Source: Flavobacteriales bacterium (lineage in GTDB: Bacteria > Bacteroidota > Bacteroidia > Flavobacteriales_D > Crocinitomicaceae). Taken from it: 15,142 nt of DNA. The stretch is taken from assembly GCA_947461185.1 (NCBI GenBank), contig CANHJY010000011.1, positions 1 through 15,142 of the forward strand. The letters are read 5' to 3'. A program made the position numbers and the translations under genes. This document shows, piece by piece, positions 14,491 to 15,142 of the stretch. The notes beneath the pieces are model-generated. The model was not told the DNA's origin. It ran no database searches and saw nothing but the letters and a program-made list of their open reading frames with translations. Positions within the stretch are counted from its first letter, which is position 1; each line of letters begins with the position of its first letter.

Positions 14491-15142
14491 TTAATTTTTA
14501 AGTTCAGTTTTAAATATGCGGTCCATCCAACTGAAAGTTGAAGAATAATTTCCTTTCAACTTAGCGTGATGATCATCATGATGTTTTGTTGTACTGATTA
14601 AAGGCATTTGACTAATGATAGGAATTTTTAAGTCTGAATGAATATGAATTTCATGAAGATTTCGTATTAGTCCGAAGATCCAAAAGGCAAAAATATTCAT
14701 AGGCATAAATATCATTACGACGCCAAAGCCTAATACAGGGCCAAGGGCACCAACCATCCATTCCAAAGGATGTGCATATAAATACTCAAGTGGGAATGGG
14801 GTAGTAGCTTTATGATGGATAGAATGTATATGCTTTAAAAAAAACTTATTTTCATGCAAATAGCGATGGTAAACATAAAACCATAAATCATCGATTACAA
14901 AAGCAATCAATACTTGAGCTGGGATTACCCACCATGCTGGCCATTGGGTATCAAAGAAATCAAACATCATATATGCTCCAAAGGCGGATAGCGTAATAAG
15001 TGTTCCCAAGTTGAATAAAAAAAGAGGCATTCTACTCCAAAAAAGTCCTTTGGGATAAGGTTTGTTTTGAATCCTGTATTTGGCAAAAATATTCGTGTTC
15101 AGTACAAAGTAACTGTAAATGAAACCAAATAAATTTGAGTTA
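14491..15142 (-). CDS. Sterol desaturase/fatty acid hydroxylase family membrane protein (5' end outside window)
   Basis: The frame stays open to the window edge, so the N-terminus is missing; 216 residues are visible and the Met codon at 15030 is internal or optional. Counting from that Met, histidine clusters of the membrane diiron oxygenase superfamily are His55-x3-His59, His67-x-His69-x2-His72-His73, His126-x2-His129 with His131, and His150-His151-x2-His154-His155. Hydrophobic stretches at ~5-22, ~35-53 and ~92-122 are membrane segments. Such enzymes hydroxylate or desaturate lipids (fatty acids, sterols, carotenoids) in the membrane; the substrate here is not evident. The gene is followed at four bases by the DUF2141 gene. 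Confidence 0.88.
   Translation of the reverse strand, partial: NSNLFGFIYSYFVLNTNIFAKYRIQNKPYPKGLFWSRMPLFLFNLGTLITLSAFGAYMMFDFFDTQWPAWWVIPAQVLIAFVIDDLWFYVYHRYLHENKFFLKHIHSIHHKATTPFPLEYLYAHPLEWMVGALGPVLGFGVVMIFMPMNIFAFWIFGLIRNLHEIHIHSDLKIPIISQMPLISTTKHHDDHHAKLKGNYSSTFSWMDRIFKTELKN

Noticed and set aside
1..15142. CRISPR array, tRNA/rRNA, insertion sequence, toxin-antitoxin or phage-defence system
   Set aside because: No spaced repeats, RNA-gene signatures, transposase/integrase or defence motifs were seen; all long frames are accounted for by the listed genes.

Overview
The window looks like chromosomal DNA from a member of the Bacteroidota, most likely a flavobacterium-type lineage. It is AT-rich. 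It carries protein families tied to the type IX secretion system (T9SS): PorV/PorQ family, PorP/SprF family, and a TPR/PD40/OmpA protein. Several promoter-like sites match the Bacteroidota form TTTG-N19-TAnnTTTG or its -7 half, and one lipoprotein has a Bacteroidota-type surface-export signal after its lipid cysteine. I see no tRNA, rRNA, CRISPR array, insertion sequence or phage gene. No stretch over 300 bases is free of genes; the longest gaps are 163 bases (10641-10803) and 124 bases (11431-11554).

Left part (1-3677, rightward). The 3' end of a large secreted protein with a FlgD/T9SS-like C-terminal domain is followed by a PorV/PorQ family outer-membrane barrel. Then come a promoter and a hairpin terminator squeezed between that gene and greA, and a HIT-family hydrolase translationally coupled to greA.

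Middle (3679-7775, leftward). Read in transcription order, an ECF sigma factor overlaps a 70-residue single-pass membrane protein. These are followed by a PorP/SprF barrel and an overlapping PorE-like protein (TPR, PD40 propeller, OmpA-like, DUF1573-like tail). The block looks like a cell-envelope/T9SS accessory operon with its own sigma factor.

Right-centre (7830-14047). This is a phenylacetyl-CoA 1,2-epoxidase module in two arms. The leftward arm has two adjacent full-length PaaE-type reductases and an SDR oxidoreductase. The rightward arm is paaA-paaB-paaC-paaD. A surface-lipoprotein-like gene of unknown function lies between the arms. Both arms start at an identical 14-base promoter-like sequence placed 15-16 bases before the start codon, which suggests co-regulation. 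The downstream paa genes (ring opening, beta-oxidation, CoA ligase) are not in the window.

Right end (14058-15142, leftward). A membrane diiron sterol desaturase/fatty acid hydroxylase family gene, cut by the window edge, is followed at 4 bases by a small exported DUF2141 protein.

Most of the content is recognisable. The parts most worth a second look are the greA leader (promoter directly followed by a terminator hairpin), the small membrane protein coupled to the ECF sigma factor, the tandem paaE genes with the shared promoter 14-mer, and the domain make-up of the PorE-like protein.
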